DNA of 64,000 bases from Legionella geestiana (GCF_004571195.1 NZ_CP038271.1:1230001-1294000), one strand, 5' to 3'. Numbered from the stretch's first letter, positions 25,580-34,938 are shown. Notes: generated by a model not told the origin, from the sequence alone. Numbers and translations are program-made.

Positions 25580-26551
25580 TTAGGCAATGTTGCCAACCCA
25601 CTTTCCACCGAAGTACAGACCGGTTACGCCAAAATCAGACTCTTGAACGCCGATTGTACGGACGTAGTTAGCGTTGAAGTAGTTAACCCACATCCAACCT
25701 ACATCCAGCATCAGGTCGCCTTGAGCCATTGCGTAGTTGTACGTAGCACCCAGTTTTGCTTCCATTTCTGGAACCAGAGCATCTTTGGAGCCTGTACGAG
25801 CAGCAGCCAGGAACACATCACCATCAAGTGCAGCAGCAGCAGCGATGTCGTACTTGCTGGAACCAGCCAGGATAGCGGTTGCGCCGTTAGCGTAGATACC
25901 GAAACCATTGCCCCAGTCGTAGGACATGTCAGCACCAACGCGTGGTCCGAAACCGTTGTACTTCGTGTTGGAAGCGATACCAACAGTCAGCGGGGTGATG
26001 ATGTTGTTGTTGATCAGAGCACGACCTTCATGCTCGATGCGAGCGTACTGAACACCACCGTGGAAACGGATGTTCTTGAACTCGCCGAAATCAACGTGTT
26101 GACCGAACTCAAGGTTTACAGCATCCCACTTAGGCTCGATGCTGACACGTGTCGGCAGTTCGAGGTCGCCAGCTGGTGTGAAGACGCCAGACAGGTAACG
26201 GTTTGTGGTATCTTTGCTGTAGTGGTACCAGTTCAGGTTCAGGTCGTTACCAGTGTTGAAGTGGTAGGAACCTTCGATCATGAAGCCCCATCCCCAATCA
26301 GCATCGAAGTCATGGTCACGGACAGCAACAGTGTCAAAGCCCGTACCAATGAACGCAGATGAACCGACATAGCTCATGTCAGCGTCCATCATCGGCTTCA
26401 GAACCAGTGCACGAGCACCGAAGTCCCAGGCGCTTCTTTCGCAAGGTACAGTTACGCTACCTGGTGTGCATACTGGGCCCATGGTGCCAGCAAATACTGC
26501 GCTGCTACCTAAAGCAAGGACAGCTACCGCTGTTTTTTTCAAATTAGACAT
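25580..26551 (-). CDS. ompS: Legionella major outer membrane protein family, longer paralogue
   Basis: 323 residues: signal peptide ending SSAVFA, then [16 protein letters not shown] shared with the neighbour, then an amphipathic beta-barrel with [12 protein letters not shown] and [20 protein letters not shown] (seen as [10 protein letters not shown]). Codon use is biased to frequent codons, and the gene has a near-consensus promoter, good SD and strong terminator, as expected for an abundant porin. The name follows L. pneumophila ompS; which of several paralogues is the true orthologue cannot be told here. Confidence 0.92.
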   Translation of the reverse strand: MSNLKKTAVAVLALGSSAVFAGTMGPVCTPGSVTVPCERSAWDFGARALVLKPMMDADMSYVGSSAFIGTGFDTVAVRDHDFDADWGWGFMIEGSYHFNTGNDLNLNWYHYSKDTTNRYLSGVFTPAGDLELPTRVSIEPKWDAVNLEFGQHVDFGEFKNIRFHGGVQYARIEHEGRALINNNIITPLTVGIASNTKYNGFGPRVGADMSYDWGNGFGIYANGATAILAGSSKYDIAAAAALDGDVFLAAARTGSKDALVPEMEAKLGATYNYAMAQGDLMLDVGWMWVNYFNANYVRTIGVQESDFGVTGLYFGGKWVGNIA

Positions 26552-26659
26552 ACTTCATCTCCACTTTTTATTATTAATTTCCGTTTTGTCGTCAACTCAC
26601 AGCCAAGGCATTGACTACAGTACGCAATCATCGCTCTAACCGAGAGCGTACATAAAGTG

Positions 26660-26688
26660 ATTATCCAGCCGGATTTTAGCAATGTCAA
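26660..26688 (-). promoter_or_regulatory. Strong sigma-70 promoter of the MOMP gene
   Basis: On the minus strand a perfect TTGACA (26688-26683) is separated by 17 bp from GATAAT (26665-26660). Transcription would start near 26653, leaving a leader of about 100 nt before the ATG at 26551. Confidence 0.8.
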
Positions 26689-26837
26689 CACCTGTACTTC
26701 AAAATTTATTCAAAATCTGATTTTTTTTAATCCATCAAATAGTGTATAAATTCAGGGCATTGCAGTGCGTTGTCCAACCTCCCAAAACAGTATCCCACTC
26801 CTGTTCCGCTGGCGCAAGTGGCGATTTGCGGTTTTTT

Positions 26838-26865
26838 TTGTTTGGCGATGCGACCATGCTACACT
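26838..26865 (+). promoter_or_regulatory. Likely promoter of pyrC
   Basis: TTGTTT (26838-26843) and TACACT (26860-26865) are spaced 16 bp, about 30 bp before the ATG at 26896. The rest of the 344-bp gap between MOMP and pyrC holds no gene. Confidence 0.5.
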
Positions 26866-26895
26866 TCTGAAACTTTTGTGTATCGGGCCTACAAC

Positions 26896-27930
26896 ATGCA
26901 ATCCCTTATTATCACTCAACCCGATGACTGGCATGTCCATCTGCGTGATGGCGATATGCTCAAGGACACTGTCGCAGCCTCGGCAAGGCATTTCGGGCGC
27001 ATTCTTGCGATGCCTAACCTTAAGCCCGCCCTCACTACGGTGGCATCACTTCAACAGTATCGTGAGCGCATTTATGCCACACTGCCGGCGCAACACGCGC
27101 TCGATGTTCGCCTGACACTCTTTTTAAACCATGAAGTCACTCCAGATACGCTGATGGCGGCCAAAGCGCACCCATGGATAGCTGGTGCGAAGTTTTATCC
27201 TCTGGGTGCTACGACCCATTCTGATGAAGGCGCCAGCGGTCTTCGCCCGCTTTATCCGCTGCTTGAGTGCATGCAGTCGCTCGATCTCGTTTTGCAGCTG
27301 CACGGCGAAGTCACACACGGTGATATCTTTACGCGCGAGCGTCACTTCGTAGAATCTGTTTTAACCCCGCTGGTCAGTGATTTTCCAAAACTGCGCATTG
27401 TTCTTGAACATGTTTCCACCAAAGCCGCGGTGGAATTTGTGGAAAGCGCGCCGGATACGGTGGCCGCGACCATTACCCCGCATCACCTGCTCTATAACAG
27501 AAATCACCTCCTTGCCGGCGGTATCCGCCCACATTATTATTGCCTGCCCATTCTAAAATCTGCTGGCAATCAGCAGACACTCATGCGCGCCGCCACGAGC
27601 GGCAACCCGAAATTTTTTGCCGGCACCGACAGCGCACCTCATGCGGTTGAAACCAAAGAAAGCGCCTGCGGATGTGCCGGGATTTATTCTGCACCCTACG
27701 CGCTTTCCCTCTATGCAGAAGCATTTGCAGACAGCGATAAACTGGAACGCCTTGAGGGCTTTATGAGCCAATTTGGTGCTGATTTTTATAAGGTTCCCCC
27801 CAATTCACGCGCTTTAGAATTACGCCGTGAACCGAGCGTTGTGCCTGCGACCCTGTCGCTTGGCACACATCAGGTGGTTCCCATGCGAGCGGGTGAAACG
27901 CTGGCCTGGAGCGTGTATGAAAGTGCATGA
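26896..27930 (+). CDS. pyrC: Dihydroorotase, class II
   Basis: 344 residues from the ATG at 26896, matching the E. coli enzyme (348). The zinc site opens with WHVHLRDG at residue 12; AGAKFYPLGATTHS carries the carboxylated Lys; LQLHGEV, LEHVST and FFAGTDSAPH supply the other ligands. It closes carbamoyl-aspartate to dihydroorotate in pyrimidine synthesis. It overlaps the next gene, rnt, by 14 nt, so the two are probably translated from one mRNA. Confidence 0.96.
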   Translation: MQSLIITQPDDWHVHLRDGDMLKDTVAASARHFGRILAMPNLKPALTTVASLQQYRERIYATLPAQHALDVRLTLFLNHEVTPDTLMAAKAHPWIAGAKFYPLGATTHSDEGASGLRPLYPLLECMQSLDLVLQLHGEVTHGDIFTRERHFVESVLTPLVSDFPKLRIVLEHVSTKAAVEFVESAPDTVAATITPHHLLYNRNHLLAGGIRPHYYCLPILKSAGNQQTLMRAATSGNPKFFAGTDSAPHAVETKESACGCAGIYSAPYALSLYAEAFADSDKLERLEGFMSQFGADFYKVPPNSRALELRREPSVVPATLSLGTHQVVPMRAGETLAWSVYESA

Positions 27931-28549
27931 ATGGCTGACAAAACCCACACTAAAAAATCGGTTTCGCGGCTTTTTACCCGTTGTCGTTGATGTGGAAACG
28001 AGTGGTGTTGACTTTAAGACCAATGCGCTTTTGGAAATGTGTGTCACCCTGCTCGATATTAATGAGGCAGGTGAATTTTACCGCGCAGAAAGTTATTTTG
28101 AGCATATTCTGCCTTTTGATGGCGCGGTTCTTTGTCAGGAATCACTGGATTTTAACCAGATTGACCCGTGGCAGCCGCTACGCTATGCCGTAGAAGAAAA
28201 AGAAGCACTCACCCGTCTTTTTGAGCCGATTCATGCCGCACTAAAAAAACATCGGTGTCAGCGGGCCGTGCTGGTTGGGCATAATGCCTGGTTTGATTTG
28301 TTGTTTGTCAGAGAAGCGGCAGCACGCAGCAAGGTCAAATTTCCTTTTCATGCGTTTACCTGCTTTGATACGGCAACGCTTGCGGGTCTTTTTTATGGGC
28401 AAACCGTATTGGTAAAAGCAGTCGAAGAGGCGGGGCTCGGGTTTAATATCAAAGAAGCACATTCAGCCATTTATGACGCAGAAAAAACAGCCGATTTATT
28501 TTGTACGATGTTAAATACGTGGCGGGAAAAAATGGCAGGGGCTTTTTAG
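27917..28549 (+). CDS. rnt: Ribonuclease T
   Basis: 210 residues from the ATG at 27917, inside the last codons of pyrC. DnaQ-like DEDD exonuclease: VVVDVETSGVD (motif I, near residue 24), LVGHNAWFDLLF (motif II, near 120) and HSAIYDAEKTADLF (motif III, near 185). It forms dimers and trims the 3' ends of tRNA and other stable RNA. In Legionella relatives pyrC and rnt are commonly adjacent (recollection, unchecked). Confidence 0.94.
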   Translation: MKVHEWLTKPTLKNRFRGFLPVVVDVETSGVDFKTNALLEMCVTLLDINEAGEFYRAESYFEHILPFDGAVLCQESLDFNQIDPWQPLRYAVEEKEALTRLFEPIHAALKKHRCQRAVLVGHNAWFDLLFVREAAARSKVKFPFHAFTCFDTATLAGLFYGQTVLVKAVEEAGLGFNIKEAHSAIYDAEKTADLFCTMLNTWREKMAGAF

Positions 28550-28567
28550 GGCGTGTCATCAGTAGAT

Positions 28568-28593
28568 GGCAGAGGATGCAGGCACCCTCTGCC
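28568..28593. terminator. Palindrome between convergent rnt and ahpC
   Basis: GGCAGAGG and CCTCTGCC pair over 8 bp and continue with TGC/GCA after one mismatch, with a 2-nt centre. It fills the 54-bp gap between two convergent genes, as a shared terminator would. Confidence 0.55.
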
Positions 28594-28603
28594 GGACGTC
28601 TAT

Positions 28604-29209
28604 TTAAAGATCGCTTGAATGTGAAGACAGGTAGTCGGCAACGCCTTTGGTTGAGGCTTTCATACCGGCCTTGCCTTTTTGCCAGCCAGCCGGGCACACT
28701 TCACCGTGCTCTTCAAAGAACTGTACAGCGTCAATGATGCGCAGCAGCTCGTCAATGTTACGGCCGATGGGAAGGTCATTCACGACTTGTGAGCGGACAA
28801 CGCCGTTTTTATCAATAACGAACGCACCACGGAACGCAACGCCGGCCACCGGATGTTCAACGCCGTAAGACTGGCAGATGGTGTGTGTGACGTCTGCCGC
28901 AAGCGTATAACGCACGGGGCCAATACCTCCGGCATTGACCGGGGTGTTGCGATAGGCATTGTGCGTGAACTGGGAGTCAATCGACACGCCAATCACTTCC
29001 ACGCCACGTTCTTTAAACGCATCCATACGTTTGTCGAGCGCAATCAGCTCGGAGGGGCACACAAACGTGAAATCGAGCGGGTAGAAAAACACCAGCGCGT
29101 ATTTGCCACGAATGGTTTCGTGCAGATTGAATTTATCAAGAATCTCGCCCGTTCCGGATACGGCGGCAACGGTAAAATCGGGGGCCTTGCGTCCAACCAG
29201 TACGCTCAT
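28604..29209 (-). CDS. Two-Cys peroxiredoxin, AhpC/Prx1 type
   Basis: 201 residues from the ATG at 29209. The peroxidatic Cys C51 is in DFTFVCPSEL, and the resolving Cys is in HGEVCPAGWQ near residue 173. The enzyme reduces peroxides and needs a thioredoxin-like or AhpD/AhpF partner; none is adjacent except the monothiol glutaredoxin 28 bp upstream. L. pneumophila has two AhpC-type enzymes and this is one of that class. The C-terminal tail is of normal length. Confidence 0.93.
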   Translation of the reverse strand: MSVLVGRKAPDFTVAAVSGTGEILDKFNLHETIRGKYALVFFYPLDFTFVCPSELIALDKRMDAFKERGVEVIGVSIDSQFTHNAYRNTPVNAGGIGPVRYTLAADVTHTICQSYGVEHPVAGVAFRGAFVIDKNGVVRSQVVNDLPIGRNIDELLRIIDAVQFFEEHGEVCPAGWQKGKAGMKASTKGVADYLSSHSSDL

Positions 29210-29237
29210 GAATACTCTCCAGTGTTTAATAATGATG

Positions 29238-29558
29238 TTATGCGTGTGTAACCGCTTCGCGCAGCAGTGGCTCAAGCTCACCCTGCTGATACATCTCAAG
29301 GATAATGTCCGAACCGCCCACAAGCTCACCTTTCACATACAGCTGGGGAAACGTTGGCCAGTCGGCATACTGTGGCAGAACCTGACGAATGTCAGGATTA
29401 GCCAGCACATCAACATAGGCAAAATCCACGCCACATGCCTCGATGCACTGCACAGCACGTGCAGAAAAACCGCACTGCGGCATCTTCGGCGAACCCTTCA
29501 TGTAAAGAAGAACCGTGTTTTCGCTAATTTGCTGTTTGATTTTGTCGATTGTTTCCAA
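29238..29558 (-). CDS. grxD: Monothiol glutaredoxin (Grx4 type)
   Basis: 106 residues from a TTG at 29558, chosen because it aligns with the E. coli start and has AGGTG five nt upstream; an ATG at 29594 would add 12 residues. The CGFS active site is in PKMPQCGFSARA near residue 28, and WPTFPQLYV, the cis-Pro loop, and GGSDI bind glutathione. Such proteins carry [2Fe-2S] clusters with glutathione and BolA. It probably forms an operon with the peroxiredoxin downstream and is divergent from sodB. Confidence 0.93.
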   Translation of the reverse strand: METIDKIKQQISENTVLLYMKGSPKMPQCGFSARAVQCIEACGVDFAYVDVLANPDIRQVLPQYADWPTFPQLYVKGELVGGSDIILEMYQQGELEPLLREAVTHA

Positions 29559-29690
29559 GGGAACACCTGCGTGATTGATTACTGAAATCCACATTAATTA
29601 TGGCGAATTTACAAACAGGACGCAACCCGCGCGGTTGAAAGTCGGCGTGTTCCTGATACACTTGCTCAATATTTCCTTCAGGAGCTGAAA

Positions 29691-30269
29691 ATGACCTTTA
29701 CTCTTCCCCCACTGCCTTATGCGATGGATGCGCTTGCCCCGGCCATTTCTAAAGAAACGCTTGAATACCATTATGGCAAGCATCACAACGCCTATGTGGT
29801 GAATCTTAATAAACTCGTTGCCGGTACCGAATATGAAACCCTGTCACTCGAGGACATCATCTGCCGCGCCACAGGCCCTGTCTTTAATAATGCCGCTCAA
29901 GTATGGAATCACACGTTCTACTGGCACTGCCTCTCTCCAAACGGCGGTGGCGAACCTAAAGGCGCGCTGGCGGCAGCCATTACTTCCACCTTCGGCAGTT
30001 TTGAAGCATTTCGTGAACAGTTCACACAAAAAGCCATTGCAACCTTTGGATCAGGATGGGCCTGGCTCGTGCAAAATGCCGATGGTTCACTTGAAATCAC
30101 CAGCACCAGCAATGCCGGCACACCGATGACAAGCGGTCAGACCGCACTCTTGACCTGCGATGTCTGGGAGCATGCTTATTATATAGACTACCGCAACGCG
30201 CGACCGGACTATATCAGCGCGTTCTGGTCCCGGGTGAACTGGGATTTTGTAGCCGCCAATTTTAAATAA
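29691..30269 (+). CDS. sodB: Iron superoxide dismutase
   Basis: 192 residues. Metal ligands are in [11 protein letters not shown] (His near 27), NHTFYWHCL (His near 74) and [13 protein letters not shown] (Asp and His near 158). The FYWHCL and SGWAWL segments and overall length favour the iron form. No signal peptide, so cytoplasmic. CAGGAGC precedes the ATG. It sits beside the grxD-ahpC pair, making a small oxidative-defence group. Confidence 0.95.
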   Translation: MTFTLPPLPYAMDALAPAISKETLEYHYGKHHNAYVVNLNKLVAGTEYETLSLEDIICRATGPVFNNAAQVWNHTFYWHCLSPNGGGEPKGALAAAITSTFGSFEAFREQFTQKAIATFGSGWAWLVQNADGSLEITSTSNAGTPMTSGQTALLTCDVWEHAYYIDYRNARPDYISAFWSRVNWDFVAANFK

Positions 30270-30291
30270 ACCCATTTTCAGGATGAATCCC

Positions 30292-31473
30292 ATGGCTCTG
30301 ATAACCACGTACAACCCACTCCCTGTTGCCTTTACCCACGGGAAAGGCGCCTGGCTGTATGATACTGCCGGCAACGCGTACCTTGACGGGCTTGCGGGAA
30401 TTGCCGTATGCGGTCTGGGCCATGCGCATCCTGATGTCACGGAGACCATCAAGGCTCAGGCGGAAAAGCTGCTGCATGTCTCTAATGGGTTTATTATTTC
30501 TGAACAGGAAGCACTTGCTGAGCACCTGATTGGTCTGACCGGCATGGAGCAGGTGTTTTTCTGCAACTCAGGTGCCGAAGCCAATGAGGCCGCCATCAAG
30601 CTGACCCGTCTGTATGGTCATCAAAAAGGCGTCCTCAATCCCTCGATTATCGTGATGGAAGGCGCTTTTCATGGCCGCACCATGGCAACCCTCACGGCAT
30701 CCGGCAGCCGCAAGGTGCAGGCAGGCTTTGAGCCGCTGGTGCCAGGCTTTATCCGCGCCCCCTTTAACGACATTGCCGCCATGCGCACAATTGCCGCGAA
30801 CCGTACCGATGTGGTTGCCGTCATGCTCGAGCCCATTCAGGGAGAAGGCGGCATACGTCCGGCGGATGAACACTACCTGCAGGAAGTGGCGGCACTTTGT
30901 AAAAAAGAGGGCTGGCTGCTTATTTTCGATGAAATTCAGACCGGTAACGGGCGAACGGGTGCCTGGTTTGACTACATGCACCATGGCATTACGCCTGATA
31001 TCCTCACGACCGCCAAAGGGCTTGGCAATGGCGTACCGATTGGCGCGTGCCTCATGCGCGCAGATGCCTGTAATCTTTTTAAACCCGGCAACCACGGCTC
31101 CACCTTTGGCGGCAACCCGCTTGCCTGTGCAGTCGCACAAACCGTGCTAAACGTCATGGCGCGCGATAACATTTGCGACAAAGTAGCCAACGACGGTATC
31201 TGGCTGCAAGAGCAGCTGCACGCGGCCATTGGCAGCCACCCCTCCGTGCGCGCCATTCGCGGACGCGGCTTCATGACCGGCATTGAGCTGGACATGCCCG
31301 CCGCCGGCATCCGCCCGATTGCGCTCGAAAATGGCCTGCTGCTGAATGTTACCGCAGAAAATGTTATCCGCCTGCTTCCGCCGCTTGTCATGACGCGGGA
31401 AGAAATCACGCTGCTCATTGAGCGCCTCGTAAAATCGCTCCACGCGTTTGTAGACAAGACATGTTCACAGTAA
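30292..31473 (+). CDS. argD: Acetylornithine aminotransferase family, ArgD-like
   Basis: 393 residues from the ATG at 30292 (AGGA eight nt upstream; another ATG at 30283). PLP-dependent class III aminotransferase: FCNSGAEANEAAIKL, GAFHGRTMATL, IFDEIQTGNGRTG and the Schiff-base Lys in TTAKGLGNG near residue 242. It would make N-acetylornithine (and perhaps succinyl-diaminopimelate) in arginine and lysine synthesis. The protein-kinase gene overlaps its end by 13 nt. Confidence 0.9.
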   Translation: MALITTYNPLPVAFTHGKGAWLYDTAGNAYLDGLAGIAVCGLGHAHPDVTETIKAQAEKLLHVSNGFIISEQEALAEHLIGLTGMEQVFFCNSGAEANEAAIKLTRLYGHQKGVLNPSIIVMEGAFHGRTMATLTASGSRKVQAGFEPLVPGFIRAPFNDIAAMRTIAANRTDVVAVMLEPIQGEGGIRPADEHYLQEVAALCKKEGWLLIFDEIQTGNGRTGAWFDYMHHGITPDILTTAKGLGNGVPIGACLMRADACNLFKPGNHGSTFGGNPLACAVAQTVLNVMARDNICDKVANDGIWLQEQLHAAIGSHPSVRAIRGRGFMTGIELDMPAAGIRPIALENGLLLNVTAENVIRLLPPLVMTREEITLLIERLVKSLHAFVDKTCSQ

Positions 31474-32621
31474 TAACCCCGGAAACGCTGCATGGTGACA
31501 CAGCCGCAGCGTTTTTTCAGTGTTTGAGCGGCATGTTACAACGACAGGAGCAGTGGCTTCAGAAAGGAAGGTTTGGTTATTTTGATAACGGCTATCCCTT
31601 TCAGCTGGGGAAAAACATGCTCATCCGCCGCAGCAAAAAACCAGACGGCAGTCTGCGCTGCGAATTCTGGGGAGACATCGCGTTTGATAAGGGAACTTTC
31701 GGTGGCGTATTCCCCATCGATGCCACCTTCAAGCGCACCAGAGAGGGCTTCATACTTAAGGCCGCGCGGACTAAAACGGGCTTCAAGCGCCTCGTCAAGA
31801 TACAAAAGCATACCGAGAGACATTCATTCGAACACGCTCTCGAGGAGCAGCGGATGATAGAGCGGGCAGGTTATGGAGGCAGTAAACCTCCGGTGTTTCA
31901 TGCTGTTGCGAATCTCAGCTTTATCGTTATGCGGCAGGCTCCAGGGCGAAATCTTTTTGATACGCTGCTGGATGTGTATCAAGGACAGTTATCAATCTCC
32001 AATACCAAACGCCTCGAGCTTTCGATTGCCATCCTTGAGGCCGTGGAAGCGCGCCTCGTAAAACCTTATATCCTTCACCGCGACCTGACCCCTGATAACC
32101 TGATGGTAGACCTCAGCACGCCAAAACCTACGGTCACCATAATTGATTTTGGATTAAGCACCACTGAAGTAACAGTCACCACCCGCGCATTCGGCAAGCT
32201 TGCTTTCTGCGCCCCGGAAATGATGACAGAAGGCGCGCTTCAGACCTTAAAAACTGATATCTATACCGTTGCCCGGGGACTTGCGATGGTGTGGGGCATA
32301 TCGCTTGAAAGCTACGACCACGCTTTACGTTTTAGCGAATACAAGAAAAACGCTGAGAATCCGGCGCTTGACAGCCTGTTTACCCACTGTGACCCCCTGC
32401 TGGCAGATGCTAAAACCGCTATCCAGAGCGCTCTCATGGGAATGCTGAATCCGGACTGGGAAAAACGCTTTGACATTACCCAGAGTCTTTCAGCCTTCAG
32501 GCGTGTCAATTTAAACGTACCCAGCCTGAAAACCCTTTTGCACTATCACCTCTTTAGCCAAAAAGCGGATTCAACACCTAATACCGATGTTGCCGTGCAG
32601 CTAACGCAAGCCACCCTGTAA
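31461..32621 (+). CDS. Eukaryotic-like protein kinase, candidate LegK-type effector
   Basis: 386 residues with a full set of kinase motifs: Lys K113 in LVKIQK, a Glu in EHALEEQ near 128, catalytic loop HRDLTPDN (D208, N213), DFG at 229-231, APE at 251-253 and the helix-F Asp in TDIYTVARG (D266). No Gly-rich loop of the usual form is obvious, and no signal peptide, membrane helix or PASTA sensor is present. Soluble eukaryotic-like kinases in Legionella (the LegK proteins) are Dot/Icm effectors that act in the host, so export is a fair inference. It overlaps argD by 13 nt and is convergent with apaH. Confidence 0.85.
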   Translation: MFTVITPETLHGDTAAAFFQCLSGMLQRQEQWLQKGRFGYFDNGYPFQLGKNMLIRRSKKPDGSLRCEFWGDIAFDKGTFGGVFPIDATFKRTREGFILKAARTKTGFKRLVKIQKHTERHSFEHALEEQRMIERAGYGGSKPPVFHAVANLSFIVMRQAPGRNLFDTLLDVYQGQLSISNTKRLELSIAILEAVEARLVKPYILHRDLTPDNLMVDLSTPKPTVTIIDFGLSTTEVTVTTRAFGKLAFCAPEMMTEGALQTLKTDIYTVARGLAMVWGISLESYDHALRFSEYKKNAENPALDSLFTHCDPLLADAKTAIQSALMGMLNPDWEKRFDITQSLSAFRRVNLNVPSLKTLLHYHLFSQKADSTPNTDVAVQLTQATL

Positions 32622-32637
32622 ACGGCTGCATACCTTC

Positions 32638-33468
32638 TTATTTCTGGCGAGCCCGGGCATATCCGGGCACTGAAAAGCGTTTGTTATCCTGCAGGCGAAG
32701 CGCGGTCAGGCTGCCTCCCCAGACGCATCCGGTATCAACCGCATAAATGTCCGGCACCGGACATTCCCCCTCAAGTGCCGCCCAGTGACCAAAAACGAGG
32801 CGGGCATTCAGTGCTTTACGCGGCGAAATTGCAAACCACGGCTTGATATCGGACGGCGCGGCGGCAACGGTCCCTTTATAACGCATGCTAAGAGTGCCAT
32901 CGGTATGGCAAAAGCGCATGCGGGTGAGGGCGTTTACAATCAGGCGATAACGCGCAATGCCTTCAAGGGACTCTGACCACCTGTCAGGTTTGTTGCCATA
33001 CATGTGCGCCAGAAAATCGACAAACCTATCGCCTATGAGCACCTGCTCAACTTCGCGAGCGCAGCGGCTTGCCGTTTCCACATCCCACCATGGAGGAATG
33101 CCGGCATGCGTCATCACGACACCCAGTGCGCTGTCCTGCCACAAAAGCGGCTGCGCCCGCAGCCAGTGGCCAAGCGAGAGCGCATCAGGTGCCGCAAGCA
33201 CCTCATCGAGGGTATCACCATGCGCACTTGCCGTTCCCGGTACAAATAATCGTGCCAGCAAATGTAAATCGTGATTGCCGAGAGTCACACGGGCGCGTTC
33301 GCCCAGACTTTTGACGAAACGCAAAACGGCCAGCGAATCCGGGCCACGATTGACTAAATCGCCGACAAACCACAGGCGGTCGTTTACGGGGGAAAAGGCA
33401 ATTTCCGTCAACAGGTTCTGTAATGGACCAAAACACCCCTGGACATCGCCAACCGCATAATCAGCCAC
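32638..33468 (-). CDS. apaH: Diadenosine tetraphosphatase, symmetrical
   Basis: 276 residues from a GTG at 33468 with GGGAG upstream. Metallophosphatase motifs: GDVQGCFGPL at residue 7, GDLVNRGPDSL, LGNHDLHLL and MTHAGIPPWWD. It splits Ap4A into two ADP and also acts as an RNA decapping enzyme. The start overlaps the end of the TraI_2-like gene by 8 nt, suggesting coupled expression. Confidence 0.95.
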   Translation of the reverse strand: MADYAVGDVQGCFGPLQNLLTEIAFSPVNDRLWFVGDLVNRGPDSLAVLRFVKSLGERARVTLGNHDLHLLARLFVPGTASAHGDTLDEVLAAPDALSLGHWLRAQPLLWQDSALGVVMTHAGIPPWWDVETASRCAREVEQVLIGDRFVDFLAHMYGNKPDRWSESLEGIARYRLIVNALTRMRFCHTDGTLSMRYKGTVAAAPSDIKPWFAISPRKALNARLVFGHWAALEGECPVPDIYAVDTGCVWGGSLTALRLQDNKRFSVPGYARARQK

Positions 33469-34801
33469 CGCGTACGCTCCCTGGTTTTTGTAAAAAGCCC
33501 GCGGGCATTTCCTGCGTTTTCCACTCCCCCTGAGGATTCAGCTGCTGTAGCAACTGACTTTTTTGCATGCTCTGTTGAACCAGTAATGCCTGTGCGCCGG
33601 ATTCCGTGAGGTTTATCACCTCAAGTGCGCTCATGCGGGACTCACTGCCGGTATACAGGTTATGCACCAGCACGCTCTCAGGCAGTGCGAGGGCGTAGTC
33701 ATCAAGAACGATTCCCGTATGAATCTGCTGCGTATTAGCCTGTTCATAACGTGACTCAAAACCGCCGTCTACCGCCACCCGGTGTATACCGAGCGACAAC
33801 AGCCCCTTTTGCACCGCAAGCCAGTTTTTGTACTCAGGATGCTGGCGCACAAAGAGCTGAAATGCCTCGGGCAACAGCATCATGCCGGCCAGCACCATCA
33901 TCAGCGGCGGCTTGTTCAGCTGCAGCTGGCCATTGGCCATGACCTCAGCGAGCCATTGCAGAAACACCACACCGGTTTCCTGCTCCCGGGAAAGTCGGCC
34001 GCCTTCAGGAACATCGACAAATGTCGACATTCGCGCAGCGCGTGTGCCACGCTCCCGGCCATCGGCGATAAGCCCCATGAGCGCGCGCCTCAGGGAAAGT
34101 GCATCAGCGCGCACAAGCAGTGCGCCGAGCGTGCCTGCAGAGCGGGTATCATCCGACAGCAGTGCAAGCCAGACTGCGAGCACCTGCGGGTGCGAAGCAA
34201 TCCAGGCAAACCCGCTCGCCGGCATCAGCTGTCGCGCCATCAGGATATTCAAGCGGTGCGATAGCTCGGGCTCCGCCCCCTTTTCCCAGGCGTAACTGTA
34301 CTGACTGCCGACCGCAGAAAGGCTTTCAAGCAGCGGATTCCAAAGCTTCAGGGGCTGACCCGCGGCATCAAAAAGATTTACTTTAAGATGCAGTTTCAGT
34401 TTGCTGATGCCTTTTAGGAGTGCTGCGGAAAAGAGCGCATACTGCCAGAGCATCTGATCCTCAGAAAGCAGTGTGTCTTCCCCAGAGATAATGACCGTGC
34501 GAAAAAGCTCAAGGGCTGCCTCCGTACGGTTTAGCGCTCGGTCAAGCATACCGCCCGGATAGGCATAATAACTGTTGTCGGTCTCGGGAAACTGCTGACA
34601 ATACCCGGAAAAAGTGTGCAAAAGACTGAAACAAAGGCTGTCGTAGCGCGCGCTCGCAAGGCTGACCTGACGGCGTATATTCTGCAGCGTTACGCGCCGC
34701 CGCTCATCACCCAGCAACTGCTCTACGGGCACAATGCGGGTAAGCTCCTGTGGCGTTGACGCCAGTCCCTGGCCTGATTTTTTTCCATAGCGCTGAAACA
34801 A
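33461..34801 (-). CDS. TraI_2-domain protein (relaxase-like N-terminal domain), function unknown
   Basis: 446 residues from a TTG at 34801 with AAGGAG seven nt upstream. The N-terminal part (SLLHTFSGYCQQFPET then YYAYPGGMLDRALNRTEAALELF) matches the TraI_2 domain of integrative-element MobH/TraI proteins. Those usually have a His-rich HHH before PGG; here it is YYAY, so the metal site is probably lost. The C-terminal half has no motif I recognise. No other conjugation genes are nearby, so it looks like a domesticated stand-alone relative. Confidence 0.65.
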   Translation of the reverse strand: MFQRYGKKSGQGLASTPQELTRIVPVEQLLGDERRRVTLQNIRRQVSLASARYDSLCFSLLHTFSGYCQQFPETDNSYYAYPGGMLDRALNRTEAALELFRTVIISGEDTLLSEDQMLWQYALFSAALLKGISKLKLHLKVNLFDAAGQPLKLWNPLLESLSAVGSQYSYAWEKGAEPELSHRLNILMARQLMPASGFAWIASHPQVLAVWLALLSDDTRSAGTLGALLVRADALSLRRALMGLIADGRERGTRAARMSTFVDVPEGGRLSREQETGVVFLQWLAEVMANGQLQLNKPPLMMVLAGMMLLPEAFQLFVRQHPEYKNWLAVQKGLLSLGIHRVAVDGGFESRYEQANTQQIHTGIVLDDYALALPESVLVHNLYTGSESRMSALEVINLTESGAQALLVQQSMQKSQLLQQLNPQGEWKTQEMPAGFLQKPGSVRGG

Positions 34802-34938
34802 GGCATTCTCCTTTTACAGACTCTGTTTAGCCGTCATCGCACACAAAACCGCATTCATTCTACACCATAGCGCGACAAGACTGGTATCCATGAAAAAATC
34901 GTGCGAATATCAGGAGGATACCCTGGAGTCTACGCACC

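Noticed and set aside
25547-26362. Plus-strand 271-codon ORF opposite the MOMP gene
   Set aside because: Shadow of a highly expressed porin gene with biased codon use.
31461-32621. Reading the kinase as a housekeeping sensor kinase of the PASTA type
   Set aside because: No membrane helix or extracellular domain and no partner phosphatase.
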